A stretch of DNA of 64,000 bases, taken from NCBI GenBank assembly GCA_023333565.1, contig JAJKFH010002792.1, positions 1 to 64,000 of the forward strand. The letters run 5' to 3'. The stretch's first letter is position 1. Each line of letters opens with the position of its first letter. The stretch comes from Puffinus mauretanicus. Taxonomy: Eukaryota > Chordata > Aves > Procellariiformes > Procellariidae. The position numbers were made by a program, and so were the translations under genes. Below the pieces are notes generated by a model. The model was not told the origin of the DNA and did no database searches. It was given only the letters and a program-made list of their open reading frames with translations. Shown piece by piece: positions 12,301 to 25,007 of the stretch.

Positions 12301-15300
12301 GGAAACCCCAGTTTTGGATGAAGCTGGCTTACTCCTCATTATCGCTATTTTAATACATGCACCTTTCACAACATAACTATAAACCTAGTTGTGTGGCTGG
12401 ATTCCAACACACCTAGTTTCTCCACAGCTTCAAATGAATGCAACATTTTTCTGAGCTTTTTGGCCCACCCTTAACTTCAGCATTTTGACAGCTATCTACT
12501 CCCTCCCCCAACCCAAAACAGCTGCAGCTTACATGATGCTATTCCATCACTGACTAATGATAAAGAGCATAGAGATGAGAAACAGTATTCAAACTTCTGG
12601 TATTCATGTCATCACTGATGCTGCTGTAAAATGTTGTTAGCAGCAATATAGATTTGCTTTCACAGAAGCAGATGCTTTGGTTTCTTTCCTCCTTGCATGA
12701 GTATGGAGGGCTCTTTATTCTCTTTCTGGTGTGATCAAGGGCTCTGAATGGGTCTACACAGAGCTGTTGTAAGGCACTGGGAGAGTTATTAGGCTGATTG
12801 CCTAGACTGGCTGGCAAACACAGAACAGAACCCCATCCCTCTGTACGGTAGTCAGCTGCCAGTCTTCAAGGGGCTTTCATGGTGTTCTTTCAACTATGTG
12901 GAAATTATCTGTTCTGCAAAATGGACTGTTCTCCTGAAGGATTAGGGAGCTTATCATTACCACATAATTTCCTCAAAGAAGAGCTGGCTCGCTGTTCCTT
13001 TTCATGCCATTAATGAGTTACTTGAGCCAAAAAGCACAGCTTGTAACTATGATTACATTAAAAACGCTTTGTGAAGATTCCTCTGATCTTCTCTAATAAC
13101 AAAACAGACAAACTTTGACCTGGAAGGATGTCTTCAACAGTTGTGTGCTAAGTCTGCCTAACACAGCTGCACTTCTGTGGCATGCTGTTAAGTTAGGCCT
13201 GAGGTGTGCACAAAAAGTGTGCCTAGATACTGACTTGTGCCGAAGGGTGAACTGTGCCTGTTGCTCATTTCTCAGCCTGTTACCATTTACCTGTCTGAGG
13301 TGAGACTGTACAGTCGGTTTTGCTTGCCAGAGTTTAACCTGGAAAAACAAAGATCCACTGGAGCCATATGAGGATTATCCCAGGTGAATACTATCAAAAT
13401 AATATAGCAGAACTTGTTAACACTTGTGAATTAATTATGATTGATTTATACTGTTTTTCCAGGAACACATTTGTGTAGCCATATTTACTTGTTATGAAGA
13501 CTTGGACAAAGTCGTAGGTTTGTAGGTTTGATTTCTGCTAAACCCCAGCATTTTAAAATCTCCATAGTTATTAACATTGTGTCATCCATCACCATAAAAG
13601 CCATACAGATAATTTATATACCTTTTCCTGGAGGGTATCTTTGTGTTGTCCCACAATTTTAACAACTTATTCATTCTTTATGAAAGTCTAGTTACATGCT
13701 AACATGTATTATGGAAGAAAAACCTGAAAGGTGGTCTTAGACAATCACTTTCATGTGAACCCTTCAGTGAAGATTGAAATATGGAAGTATGAACAGGAGA
13801 ACCTTAAATTATTTTAAAAGCAAACCACAACAGTATTTTAACCACAGAATTACAGAGACAAGGCTTTTGATGACTTGAGACATCACTTGAAACAGCTGAA
13901 TTTTCTAGATATTTGATGAAATTTAGTCCTGGTAGGAGGCTAAGTTTCAGGCACTGATGGAATGAACAGTGCAGAATCACTAAACCCTTGTGAATATGTT
14001 AATCTTAACATCCTAGGAGAAACAACTTCGATGTTATGTTCATTACTGCATCTGATCCACACCCACAACCTGTTCCTGTAGCTTTGGTCCTGTAGCCACT
14101 TCTCTGACTGGCAGACTATTTTAAGCCTTCATCATCTATTTAACCAGAGATGGAGTGCATAATAATTTTGTTCTTTCCTTCTTCATCAAAGCACAAGAAT
14201 CCAAAGCAAAAACAGGTGCAGTTTTGCTGGCATCAGGCTGCACTGAGCTATTTTTTTTTTTTAATAAGCTTCTGATTTTGAAAGGACAGATCATGAAAAA
14301 TTGGTACAAATGAATGACTATTCCATTGCATGCACGAGAAAATCCTTCCATATTTAGGTACCCTTCAGTTGCTGAAAGATTAAAATAGAGTGGCAATGAA
14401 AAGTGGTCATGGAGATCAATTGAATCAGAGCTACATGAACAAGCATTTGGGAAATGAGATGCAGCCAAAGTAAGAACAACAGAGATCCTTTGCTGTTTAA
14501 AACATGAACAAAACTCTTAAAGTCTAAATACAGATTGATTTATCTGTTACTACTGAAAAGTTCTTTCTAAGCCGTGTTGCCATTTGTCTCTCAAGAATAT
14601 TCATAGGACGGTGAGATAGTGTTAGCACTATTTTTACCTTCTATCTGAAAGTATTCCCATGAAAACAACTTCATTTTTGTCCCAGAAACTCATATGCTCC
14701 TGCCATTTGATGTCCTTCCTAAAGCCAGAATCTCTATAACATCACAGGTTCTTTGAGTGGATGAGTATCTATCAGATATCAGGAGTTGAGCAATGAAAGG
14801 TGTTGCCAGCAACAACCTTAGGCTTGTACAGATGTGCTGTACCTAGAAATGGTTCCCACATGATTTAGCTACCAAAGGCTGATCCTGAGCCTGGAAATAA
14901 AAAGGAGTTGTAGAGGTGATGGCCTCTGTTAGACTCATCCATATTCTGTTTTCAATCATCCAGGCGAAATGGAACTACTTTGACCTTCTTTATATTTAAC
15001 AGTCCTCTATATTTCCCTCTTCTTTCCCCTTCTCTCCCCTCAAACACCAGGCAGTAGGAGAAGCCTGACTCCTCTGAACAAGATTCAGGCAGGGTCAAAC
15101 CGCCTCTGGATGAAGAAAGAGTCTCACCCTGGCAGTTTGGTTCAGTTGCATAGAAATCAACATATTAACCCCAAGCCTTGGCATTCGGACAAAATCTGAC
15201 ATTCCTGCCTGTGGCACAGAGCTGCCTGTGGAGTTTCTAAATTCTTCGATATTAAATTTATGTAAGCTTTAGGGGAAAAAAAGAAGGCGGTGGCCAATCA

Positions 15301-18300
15301 AGTTCCAAATGGTTCAGCACAGCTTCTATTGCTGCATTCACTGAATCTCCCAAGGCTCAAAGATCCCCTCTCACGAACAGCCCTCCATTATAGACAAAAA
15401 GCAGCCGCAACACACTTATACTGTTTGATGCTAGGCTCATAGTCTTGCTGCAGGTGCACAAGGATGACTGTCTCTGAGAGGCTTACCAGCAATGGCTTAT
15501 TAAAGATCAATTCGTACTCAAAAAAACAACACAGAAAAAAAAACACTTGCTTGGTAATTGTTGGCAATGTCACAAAAGGACTTCTTCAGCATTGTCAGCT
15601 AAAATGATTTCTACAGGACTCATGATTTTCAGATTTTACAATTCCTTTTGTTTGCTCATTTTTACAACTCTTTGCTGGACTGAACATTGCAGAAGAAGTT
15701 CTGCTTTTATGATTTTCAAATTTTTCAGTTGTTCAGACTCAGAAGTAAAATTTGAAAAAATGCAGAGTCCTATACTGCAGGCTCAAAACCCTCTCTAGTC
15801 AAAGACAAGGAGTCCCAGCTGAAGTTTCAAAAGAATTTCAGAACCATCTTTCAATAATTTACATGTTGATTCTTGATTTTGAACACTTCAAGATTCTATT
15901 TTTACCCAGATGATAGAGCTATCTAACCCTTTCCAACAGTAAGTTAAATAACATCATTTTCATATAATTCATTGCTAAACTTCTATCCAGAAAGTGTCCG
16001 CATAATGTTGGAAGCCCATGAAATTCAGCTTTGCTCAAAGGAAGGATGGGAGGTCATTCATTGTCCACTGAAGCCTCTTGGATTATACAGAACTAGGTCT
16101 CTTTTGTAGCCATTTCAGCCATCCTTCCTACACTGACAGTAGTTTTTTAGGTTGAGTTTTCAGCACTTTAATCCCCTGCTAATGTCATTGAACTTGACAG
16201 AAATCTTAACTATTGTTTCAGAGGACGAGAACTAAAATGATGTAGAGAACATATAAAAAAGTCTCTTAATTCTTAACCAAAGCCAGAACTTTTGTAGGAC
16301 TTCAGTGAAATGGAAGTGTCTTGCATACATTTGCACATTATTGATTTAAATGGATGCCTGTTGCATGAATTATGTTATTTATACTATGATGCTGTGCATC
16401 CTTGATATACATTCCTTTTGCCTGGTGCTCCTGTGCATTCTGGATAGTCATTTACACCTGTACAATGAAGATGTAAAGCAAACTGTCTCATAAGATATTT
16501 TGGGTGGGTTAAGTGGCTACATAAGATGCTAAACTCAGCAAAAGTGGGCCTTACTGTGTTGCATCAGTAACAAAGGCTGATATCAGATAAATTGAGTGAC
16601 AGAAAGTGTTGGCCAGCCTGGCTGGAGTGAAAAGCAGATTCCTAATTTTCTTGTCAGCAATTCACAAATCATTCTGTAAGCAAGGGAAATAATGAAGCAT
16701 GATTCTTGTCATGTTACCCCAAATTGTTCTATTCTCTATGCTCATCAAGGTTGACTGAAATTGGACAGTAGATTAAAAGTCTTTGGGCCAGGGAGGAGAG
16801 GATACTTAGCGGTAGGCAAACACTGTGAGAATGTATAAGTAATTGTCTACTTAGGAACTTTGGCTAACAACATCTTGGTACGACAGCATGGGCTGTTCAA
16901 GCACAAAAACACTTTTTTGACTCAGGGCCTCACTGAGAACTTCTTGATTTACTAATTTGCTTAGTATTGAAATCTCTTACTGTTCACTAAACCACAAAAC
17001 AGAATATCATCTAATCTCTTCATGCACGAGAGCTTATAAAAGCAGATCTGTCCTAGTAGAAGTTTGATTCCCTGCCACATGTAAGAAAAGTTTTTGATTT
17101 TTTTTTTAGTAATATTGCCGATCTGCTTGCTTTTGCTTTTTTGTTAATAAAATGCAAAAAAGTAGGTAATTTTTATATTTGCTTACTTTTACAACGATTT
17201 GCTGACGTATTTTTGTAGAGCAGTGCTTGTAGAAAACTAGGACTTGCTAAAGTGTGTGAGAATACCAAAATTCACTAAAATTCAACCTGTGAAATTTTGC
17301 ATTCAACCATCACAACTTTCCTTTGAATCTTTGAGATATCCAGAGATTACATTTTATGCTTACTAGGGGAAGGAGTGACAGAAAGAGGCATGGAATGATG
17401 CTTTCAAAAATGTAATTCAAAAATATGTACAGTTTATCCTACTGTTAGTCAACAGAAGTATAAAAAGAGCAGTAAAAAAGTACCTAGATGTAATTATTAT
17501 AAAAATAAGAAGAAAATAGGTCTGTTTGAATAGTCTTATAATGTTTTTGTAGTCCTGTCAAAAATGAAGTTGTTACTGTCACATAGGAAGTAAGAAGACT
17601 AAAGTATTTTGAGAGATGAAATTGACAGAATTAGAGAAATTAAATCATGTACTTACAAAATACATTGCACGCCACAGAAGAAAATGTCTTCCAGCTAGTT
17701 CTGCAAAATGCTGTCCCATGGAGACTTTCTCCGAACTTGCAGCACCTGTTTCTGTCCATATCGCAGTTGAACAGGTACTGTGTATCCTTCCAGTCCCATT
17801 TCTGACTTTAAAAGAGGTGACTGTTCCTCTGCTCTGGGAGAGGCACGTCCCAGCGTGGCCCTGAGCTGGGCAAAGGGCTCCAGTTTCAGTTTTAGCAAGG
17901 TTTTACTATATCGCTCACAGGGAGGTTGCTTACGTGGCTCCTCAACTTTTTGCTTTCATCTAGTGCTCTTTCTGTGCTCTAAGAGCATGTTTTCAAAGCT
18001 GCTGAGGTACCTCCAATTGAGTTGCAAGTAACTAGTCACTGAAGTGCCTGTTCCTTAGCTCAGCTGAAACACCCTCCTCACAATCTTCGTTCACTGATTC
18101 TGCAAGATGCTGCTTTTCCTCTGCACTAAAATGATAGATCAGCACATGAGCAATTGCCTGCTGATGTAGGAGTGCAACAGGAAAGAAAACTCTGCTATAA
18201 ATCATACTAATGAATACACACAAATATTACACACAGAGAAGTACGTTTTGATCAGGAAAACAATGCCTATTAAATGAGGCCATTTGCTTACTTTTACTTT

Positions 18301-18467
18301 GCATCCAGGATGCCATATAAATCATTTTAGCCTGCATTGGTCTTCCTCAGACAATCTTCTTCCTCTCTCCCCATCCTTCTTCCAAAGTAACATCAATTTT
18401 ACTGTCATATTTCAGCTCGTTTGCATCCAGGCAACTGAGTGGCCAGATGATGAACTGAGGGCCCATC

Positions 18468-19224
18468 CTCAGGGTCCTGCACCTGGGTCGGGGCAACCCC
18501 CAGTGTCAATACAGGCTGGGGGATGAAGGGATTGAGAGCAGCCTTGCTGAGAAGGACTTGGGGGTACTGGTGGACGAAAAGCTGGACGTGAGACAGCAAT
18601 GTGCGTTCGCAGCCCAGGAAGCCAACCATATCCTGGGCTGCATCAAAAGAAGCATGGGCAGCAGGTCGAGGGAGGTGATTCTGCCCCTCTACTCTGCTCT
18701 GGTGAGACCCCACCTGGAGTTCTGCGTCCAGCTCTGGAGCCCTCAGCACAGGAAAGACATGGACCTGTTGGAGCGGGTCCACAGGAGGGCCACAAAAATG
18801 ATCAGGGGGATGGAACACCTCTCCTACAGGGAAAGGCTGAGAGAGTTGGGGTTATTTGGCCTGGAGAAGAGACCAGGGAGACCTTACTGCAGCCTTTCAG
18901 TACTTAAAGGGGGCTTGTAAGAAAGATGGGGACAGACTTTTTAGTAGGGCCTGTTGTGATAAGACAAGGGTTAATGGTTTTAAACTAGAAGAGGGTAGAT
19001 TTAGACTAGATATAAGGAAGAAATTTTTTACAATGAGGGTGGTGAAACACTGGCACAGGTTGCCCAGAGAGGTGGTAGATGCCCCATCCCTGGAAACATT
19101 CAAGGTCAGGTTGGACGGGGCTCTGAGCAACCTGGTCTAGTTGAAGATGACCCTGCCCACAGCAGGTGGGTTGGACTAGATGACCTTTCAAGGTCCCTTC
19201 CAACCCAAACTATTCTATGATCCT
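18468..19224 (+). mobile_element. CR1 LINE, 5'-truncated, well preserved
   Basis: A roughly 757-bp plus-strand 3' end of a chicken-repeat-1 (CR1) non-LTR retrotransposon. It starts within the ORF2 region encoding the block before 'LHLGRGNPQ' and continues through the thumb/C-terminal part of the reverse transcriptase. The short 3' UTR carries the conserved 'ggttggactagatgacctt' and 'ggtcccttccaaccc' blocks. It ends in the typical CR1 tail with one 'attctatg' unit near 19211-19218. 5' truncation is the rule for CR1, which primes reverse transcription at the 3' end. No target duplication is evident, which is also usual. Low divergence from the avian CR1 consensus, as I remember it, makes this the youngest CR1 in the window. 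It is non-autonomous because the endonuclease and catalytic reverse transcriptase core are missing. Confidence 0.97.
18475..19140 (+). pseudogene. CR1 ORF2 C-terminal fragment, frameshifted
   Basis: This is the C-terminal part of the CR1 ORF2 polyprotein (reverse transcriptase connection and tail). The first frame is readable to about 18870 and includes '[10 protein letters not shown]', '[20 protein letters not shown]' and '[20 protein letters not shown]'. There the copy is about 5 bases shorter than the usual CR1 sequence ('gagaagagaccaggg'), shifting the frame. The downstream frame then resumes the family sequence, with 'AAFQYLKGA', 'GRFRLDIRKKFFTMRVVKHW' and 'LPREVVDAPSLETFK', and ends at the normal TAG at 19138-19140. 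No catalytic YxDD motif is present because of 5' truncation. It is a dead fragment with no expected protein function. Confidence 0.93.
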
Positions 19225-22200
19225 GATAAAATTTTAAAACTACAGGCACCTATAACACACATTTAGACATATCTACACATTTATATGTATCTGCACTATA
19301 ACACTACAGAAGCAATGGTCACTCAGTGCTGCTTTCTGAATTAAACTCAGCAACTATATGTGCAAAATATAAGCACTGTGTAATGTAAGCACAAAACACC
19401 CAAATAACATTCATAATTACTTAAACTGGAAAAGTTGTTTGTTTGAGAAGTATAAAGAAAACTGAAATCATACAAAGTCTAAGCTACTGATCTAAGTGTA
19501 ATATGTTTTAGTGCCATTTTAAACAATCTCATGGAGTTTACATGGATTTTAATATGAACTAAGATAACCAACTTACCAGTGAAGTGGCAAAGCTTACCAA
19601 GATGGCACTCAAGTGACTGGATGAGCTAGTAAAGGCTGGATACAAGAGTCAGTACTTTTCCCTGGCAGATTTGACTTCATGGCAAGCCAGGGACCTAAGT
19701 AAATTTATACTACATTCATGAGCTGAAACCTGTCATTGTATCTTCCATGGGTTTCATGCATTTATATTCATGCTAAGTTTACCTCTCTCCTTCTTTTTTT
19801 AAAAAGGGATGAGTTATTTTTCTACCCAGGAAGTGCAACTGCACAGATGGACAGTTTTTCAAGGCATTGAAATGCCTTCATTTCTTTGCAGCTGTATCTC
19901 TACATATGCTCAAAAATTGGGGGGTTGTTGACTTGGGTACAGTCCTGCAAAAGAACAATGAACCTGAAATAAATTCATTAGCCATTACATCTTTCTCCTT
20001 CCTTCCAGCATTTCTAATCAGATGTCCTGCCTTCTTCATTTATTTGCCAAGTCAATGAATTTCCATTGGCATATGTCTGATGTGTGGAGGAAACAGACAC
20101 AGGATTCTCAAAAGATAGCTAAGGAAATCCAGCCTGCTGCCAGTCTGCCTGTTCACTGCACAGGGATGCACATCCCCACAGGAAGGCCGAAAAAGACTTT
20201 GAAGACTATTAATCTAAGTTAATAAAATTTCATTATTGCAAATAAAGTGGCACTGGTTTCCTTTAAGAAATTCTCCACAAAATTAACCATCCCATTCTTC
20301 TCTTAGTTACTCTTTGATGGGTGCGTCTCAGTGAGTTCATTACTGAAATCCTGATAATACCTAGAAAAGGCAAACATATTTAACTGGAGATTGTACTGTG
20401 CTGGTCTCACCAGCAAGAGGTTGCTGAACTTTGAACAGATTGGATTTTTGAGGAGGTGCAATTAAGAAACCAATTACATGCAATGAATGATAGCACAGGA
20501 TTAACAACTTAAATGTAAAACGTGGCTTTTTATGACTGGCAAAGTTCCTGTCCTCCTTCATTTCAGAAAGATGGACTTGGCTTAGACATAATATGGATAC
20601 AAGTATTCATTATGATTTTTGACGGATTTGAAAAGCATCAGCTGAAGGTCCTTCACTCTCGCACAGCAATATTAATTGGATTCAACTGAAAGCTTCAGAA
20701 TAGATAATATTAAACTGTTTGACAAGTGTTCCTTCTAGGGGACTTACTATTGCATTTGTCTTAATTATTAATGTAAAAATCCTACTGAAGTAGAATACAT
20801 TTTTTATTAAGACTAACTATAAGGCATCTGGGAATTCTTCAGCAGCTTCATATTAACTTCAGAAAAAAAAATAATGAACTGAAAATAATTTTAAAGAAAA
20901 ATCTACATTTCCTCTATCACCAGAACTAATCATGTTTTTTCTGTGTAATGCAGAGAGGTTTGTGTCTGTAATAAGAAGAGAGATGTACATGGGTTGTAGA
21001 TGACAAAGAAGAGGTACACAACCCAGAACTAACTAAAAGTATAGGTATTATTGTCAATAATAGTTCAGTGTATCCCATAAACAGTCAACTGCATTTTCTT
21101 ATTACGTATTTGGGGAGAGAAAATAGTTTTAACACAACGGAAAGGACTCAGGAAATGCAAAACATTTTCCAGCAGCACTGTTCACAAGACTGCATTGTGC
21201 CTCCCGTGTTTTTCAGATTTTTATTCTTTGGAGTATCAACACTATAGAACAGAAGAACTTCGCAGTTACTTTAACCCTTAAGTATCCTCAGTGTTAAGAT
21301 AGGCACCTCAGCTTCCTACTGTGCAGGTAAAAAATTAGATACTTAAGAAATCAGCTGTTAGAAAGAGTGGTTCAAGTGGGGCAAGAGAAAAAGCCCATGC
21401 AGAGCAACCGTGAGATGAGAGGAGACAGGACTCATCCCTGCATACTGAAACATTCTGATTTGTGACAGCAACTAGTTCCTCATAAAGGCATATGTTGAAA
21501 TCTTTTGTATGTCGTAGACACAAAAGAATCATGGAACAGCTGAAAGTTATCCAATTCACAGCACAACATAAGTTTAAACTAGCTAAAAAGTGTTAACTAC
21601 TATGGTTAGAAGACTACCCCTCACAACTTTGAACTAAGAAATTAATATAGTAATAGTTGGCTTTCCTTAAAAGCTATTTGAGCTAGTGCCTATTTCAGTC
21701 TCTTAGTAAGAGGGGAGTATGCCTTTCGAAAGAGTGCCTAAGGTAGTTCATAATTCTGCAGGAAAACCTTCTGGTTAGTGCCTTTTCGGATTACTTAAAT
21801 TGTTTTCTTGGATAAGATTAATTTCTTGCAAAATTGATTTTAGTGAATGACTGCCATATGCCAATTTGTGTATCTGTTACTATAACAATGAGAGATTTTG
21901 AGATGCTGAAGAAACAGGGAAAAAAGCAAAGCTAATACAGACCCATTGGCTTTTGTAATCATGTACTTTCAGCTTTCGAAGGAGAAATTGCTCATCTTGT
22001 GCTGTTGTAGCCTACGGCCAAAATTCGCAAACACAGATGCATAAGGTTAAGCTTCTAAATCTGTATTTATTTTCCTACACAAAAGCAGTTTCATTTTCAT
22101 CCTCACCTTCCAGCTTTAAAAGGTCATTTACTGCTCTCTTTAGCTTAGACTTTTTCAGGGTGGGTTCACAATTTATGGTACTTAGCATATCTTCATTAAG

Positions 22201-23895
22201 TAAGTGAGGCTATGCTAAATTTCAGTGCTTAGAACAGGTTATTGAATATACATTTAAGGTTAGATTCAGCCAATCAAAATATATCTTAACCTTAAAAAAA
22301 ATTGGTAGTTTCCTTTTCAGGCTTTTTATGTATTTAATTTCAGTGGAATGCATCCTTGGGTCAGGTGCAGCTTCTCTTTCAGCAAACACAGATTAGTTCA
22401 AATGAACAGTTGGTTATTTTGCAAATTGTATAAGTGTACATGAAATTCCAGTTGTACACAACCAGTCACTTCGTGACTATGTGAATGGCAAGCACACCAG
22501 GAAAGAAGGATAAGGGTGTACCTTGATGTTACAGTTCTGCTATATATGCTATATTAGCACTGTTAAAAATAACAAATATTTTTTTCCTTCATCACCAAAA
22601 AAAAAATCAAATCTGGAGTCAGAAGTCACAATGGTAAAACTTGCTGCAACCAAAGACATGATGTGCAGACCTGTTTTCAGGTTTGGTACAAAGTGACAAA
22701 GAAGTCTCACAGAGAAGTTGAAATTATATTTTCATTAGTCTAGTGTGAGTTTTTTATAGATAAACACAGGTGAATATATCCCCTTAATCTTGTGTGCCTC
22801 TAGAATTGTTCCCCTGATTATTCTTCTCAGATAATTTTTCCACTATAATTACCAGTTTTGGAGTTGTTCTTAATCAGTTTGAAAATCTGGATTTCACATC
22901 TGAACTTAATCCATGTTATACAAAATGTAGAGAAATCTAACACAGTGTTACATGTCAAATGGAATTACTCATTGAATTAACATAGTTTCATCATGCTAAA
23001 CTCTTCCTCTTTGGTATATACAATATGTGTTAACTCATTGAGCTGCCTTGTGACTACAGACAAGTTGCACACGGCAGTTTTCAAACACACAAGTCTCAAC
23101 CCAGAAATGGACCTTTTCCGATATAAATAGATTTCAGGTAAAACCTCATTTAGCATCCTGACCCTCCTGCATTCAAGCCACTTAAAGCAGCTTTGAAAGT
23201 CTTTGCAGACAGCTGCTACACATCAGCAATATGCAAGGGTGTTTGGCCTGTGCATTGCTCCAAGAATAGTCATGGTTACAGGATGAGTTATTAATTTCCT
23301 AAGGTCTCTGGGAGTGAAAGTGCTTATTTACTTGGATGCTATCTTGATTGCTTCAGAGTCATAAGTGTACCTAAAACTGCCTATTTCTGCCACAGTCCAT
23401 CTGTTTAGGACCCTAAGGACTTTATTAAGTATAGAAAAATCTATATGACCCCTTCTTCTAGCTCTGGCCTAGTTGGGATTCACAGTGGATGCGTGAACGT
23501 TCACTTCTCAAAGAGAGAAGCCATTAGCAGCGCATGTTGTTCTGCTGCTTCTCTCACTGAGGTTGTTTCCATATTTAGGAAAGTTCATGGTGTTGCCAGT
23601 AGCCCTGCTCTCTTCTGCTGTTATGATCCTACTTGTTTTAACAGTTGAAAGGCAAGAGGAGAACAGTGAGAAAGCAACTCTGCTCTCTTGTCACAGGCAT
23701 CTTTAGCAGAAGAGAGGGAAATCCATCATTGTCCTGCATACCCCAGAGATCCTGAGTCGAAGGCTCAGGTGGCAAAATTGACATTTCTTAGCAAGCAGAT
23801 TTTGCAGCTTTGTAGGGCCACTTGCCCCAAGTCATGAGAAAGGTGATGGTTTCCCTGGAATGACGAATCTACATTGCTGCATAAATATATCTGAA
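19225..23895. other. AT-rich DNA, no gene recognised
   Basis: No open frame over 75 codons in this stretch has coding character, and I identified no repeat. The base composition is uniformly AT-rich with short A and T runs, consistent with intron or intergenic DNA. Confidence 0.6.
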
Positions 23896-23900
23896 GTAGT
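23896..23900. repeat. 5-bp target site duplication, left copy (GTAGT)
   Basis: GTAGT immediately precedes the LTR and is repeated exactly at 24424-24428 on the other side, marking integrase-mediated insertion. Confidence 0.93.
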
Positions 23901-24031
23901 TGTCGTGGTTTAACCCCAGCCAGCAAAAATAAACGCCACGCAGCCGCTCGATCACCCCCCCGCCCCGGTGGGATGGGGGAGAGAATCGGGAGGGCACAAG
24001 TAGGAAAGCTCGCGGGTTGAGATAAAAACAG

Positions 24032-24037
24032 TTTAAT
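24032..24037 (-). terminator. LTR polyadenylation signal (ATTAAA)
   Basis: ATTAAA on the minus strand, followed by a T-rich stretch and CTCAACCC. The same arrangement is seen at 63072-63077 in the related LTR, which supports its identity as the R-region polyadenylation signal. Confidence 0.7.
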
Positions 24038-24184
24038 AATTGAAATAAAACTAAGTAGAACAGTAAAATAGCAATGAGAACAACAACAATAACAGAATAC
24101 ACAAAACAGGCAATGCACGATACAACCGCTCACCGACCGCCGACCGCGTGTCACGAACGGGGGCGAGCCCCCCCACACACCTGG

Positions 24185-24191
24185 TTTTATA
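24185..24191 (-). promoter_or_regulatory. LTR TATA box (TATAAAA)
   Basis: TATAAAA on the minus strand, preceded by GACATCATGCTCAG. The related LTR has an equivalent TCATCATATTCAG before its TATATAAATA. It is the expected core promoter of the viral LTR. Present activity is unknown. Confidence 0.75.
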
Positions 24192-24297
24192 CTGAGCATG
24201 ATGTCACATGGTATAGAATACCCCATTGGCCAGCTGGGTCCACCACCCCGGCTGTGCTCCCCCTCCCGGTGCAAGCATCACCCAGCAACAGCCAAAG

Positions 24298-24336
24298 CAT
24301 CAATGGGGCATCAATGGGGCATCAATGGGCCATCAA
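24298..24336. repeat. 11-bp tandem repeat inside the LTR U3 (about 3.5 copies)
   Basis: Three consecutive units of CATCAATGGGG (the third ends in C) plus a partial fourth, beginning at 24298, 24309, 24320 and 24331. They lie in the U3 part of the minus-oriented LTR, upstream of its TATA box. Directly repeated U3 elements often act as enhancers in retroviruses, but no function is shown here. The related LTR at 62.7 kb lacks this repeat. Confidence 0.92.
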
Positions 24337-24423
24337 CGCTCCTTTCACACCGAACCCAAAACACAGCACACCCCCCAAGCTACTGGGAAGAAAGTTAACC
24401 CTGTCCCAGCTGGAACCAGGACA

Positions 24424-24428
24424 GTAGT
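24424..24428. repeat. 5-bp target site duplication, right copy (GTAGT)
   Basis: This exact copy of 23896-23900 fixes the right boundary of the solo LTR. Confidence 0.93.
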
Positions 24429-24439
24429 ATACATGCTTA

Positions 24440-24660
24440 GTTGTACTAACTGGAGGTTTAGCTAGCCCCTATTTAAGCACTGCTCCTTCCCCTTGTTCCT
24501 GTAACATGTGAGCTGAGATACGCTGAACAGAGAGAGGCACCTGCAGCTGCTGCCGAGTGACAGAGAGTGTCCGAACACCGAGAAACCGAGTACCTCAAAC
24601 AGTAGGGCTGGTACCATATCTTTGTCTTTGGGTATTAAAGGCTAATCCCTTCCTGAAGCT
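24440..24660 (+). other. Possible older LTR-like relic flanking the solo LTR
   Basis: This stretch has LTR-like furniture in the plus orientation: a CCCCTATTTAAGCACTGCTCC core-promoter-like segment near 24467, then a GC-richer block with several 'gagtgacagagagtg'-type motifs. An 'ggtattaaaggctaatccc' segment with ATTAAA follows near 24634. Composition differs from the AT-rich DNA on both sides. No ends or target duplication could be found, so this may simply be unusual unique DNA. Confidence 0.25.
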
Positions 24661-25007
24661 CAGGCTGAAATTGGAACTGTGTGCACATTTCTCCCTTTCT
24701 CTTCAGTTCATTGGGAAAACTATTATGGAGTTACAGCTAAGACCAGACATATTCTAGTGTACAAACAAGTTAATGGGCAGTATACACCTTTGTAATTACA
24801 TTTTCCTTATTTCCAAGTATTATTAAAGCACAAGCATGTATTATCTTCTAAATAACAAAAGCTATGCATTTGCAATAAGAAATGAAATTGTGAATCTTGC
24901 ATAATGGAGGAAGGCAACGTTATGTGTAAGTAACACAGATAGTGTTCATTTAAATCCACAATAATTGTGACATTAAACCTGAATGGAATCCTTATCTGAA
25001 ATCCTTA

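Larger units (their letters stand above)
6183..18467. other. Long AT-rich stretch, no recognised gene
   Basis: About 12 kb in which I recognise no gene. Open frames up to 138 codons occur on both strands, but they overlap one another in different frames and show no domain, which is the pattern of chance ORFs. Small features are an (AAAT)n run near 8211-8225 and a poly-A run at 9322-9338. One ORF, at 7436-7804, begins with a hydrophobic signal-peptide-like segment and is listed separately. A purine-rich T9 run near 14252 and scattered AT tracts add nothing further. It is most likely intron or intergenic DNA. Confidence 0.6.
23901..24423 (-). mobile_element. Solo LTR of an endogenous retrovirus, minus orientation
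   Basis: A 523-bp element flanked by an identical 5-bp duplication. Read on the minus strand it opens with TGTCCTGG and closes with AACCACGACA, so it has the TG...CA ends of a retroviral LTR. Internal landmarks in order on the minus strand are an 11-bp tandem repeat in U3, a CCATGTGACATCATGC segment, a TATAAAA box (24185-24191 on the plus strand), a GTT-rich patch and an ATTAAA polyadenylation signal (24032-24037). There is no primer-binding site, gag, pol or env next to it, and both flanks are the target duplication. It is therefore a solo LTR left by recombination between the two LTRs of a provirus. Five-base duplication suits ERVL-like or related avian groups, but the class is my inference. 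It is related to the plus-strand LTR at 62717-63203. Confidence 0.94.

Noticed and set aside
21520..21560. 'agaatcatggaacagc' resembling the start of a reversed CR1 3' end
   Set aside because: The following 'tttgggttggaaggg' and 'catctagtccaac' blocks are absent, so the match is too short.
23765..24274. 169-codon minus-strand open frame, the longest in the window
   Set aside because: It runs through the solo LTR and its flank. LTRs do not encode protein in this group, and the translation is low-complexity.
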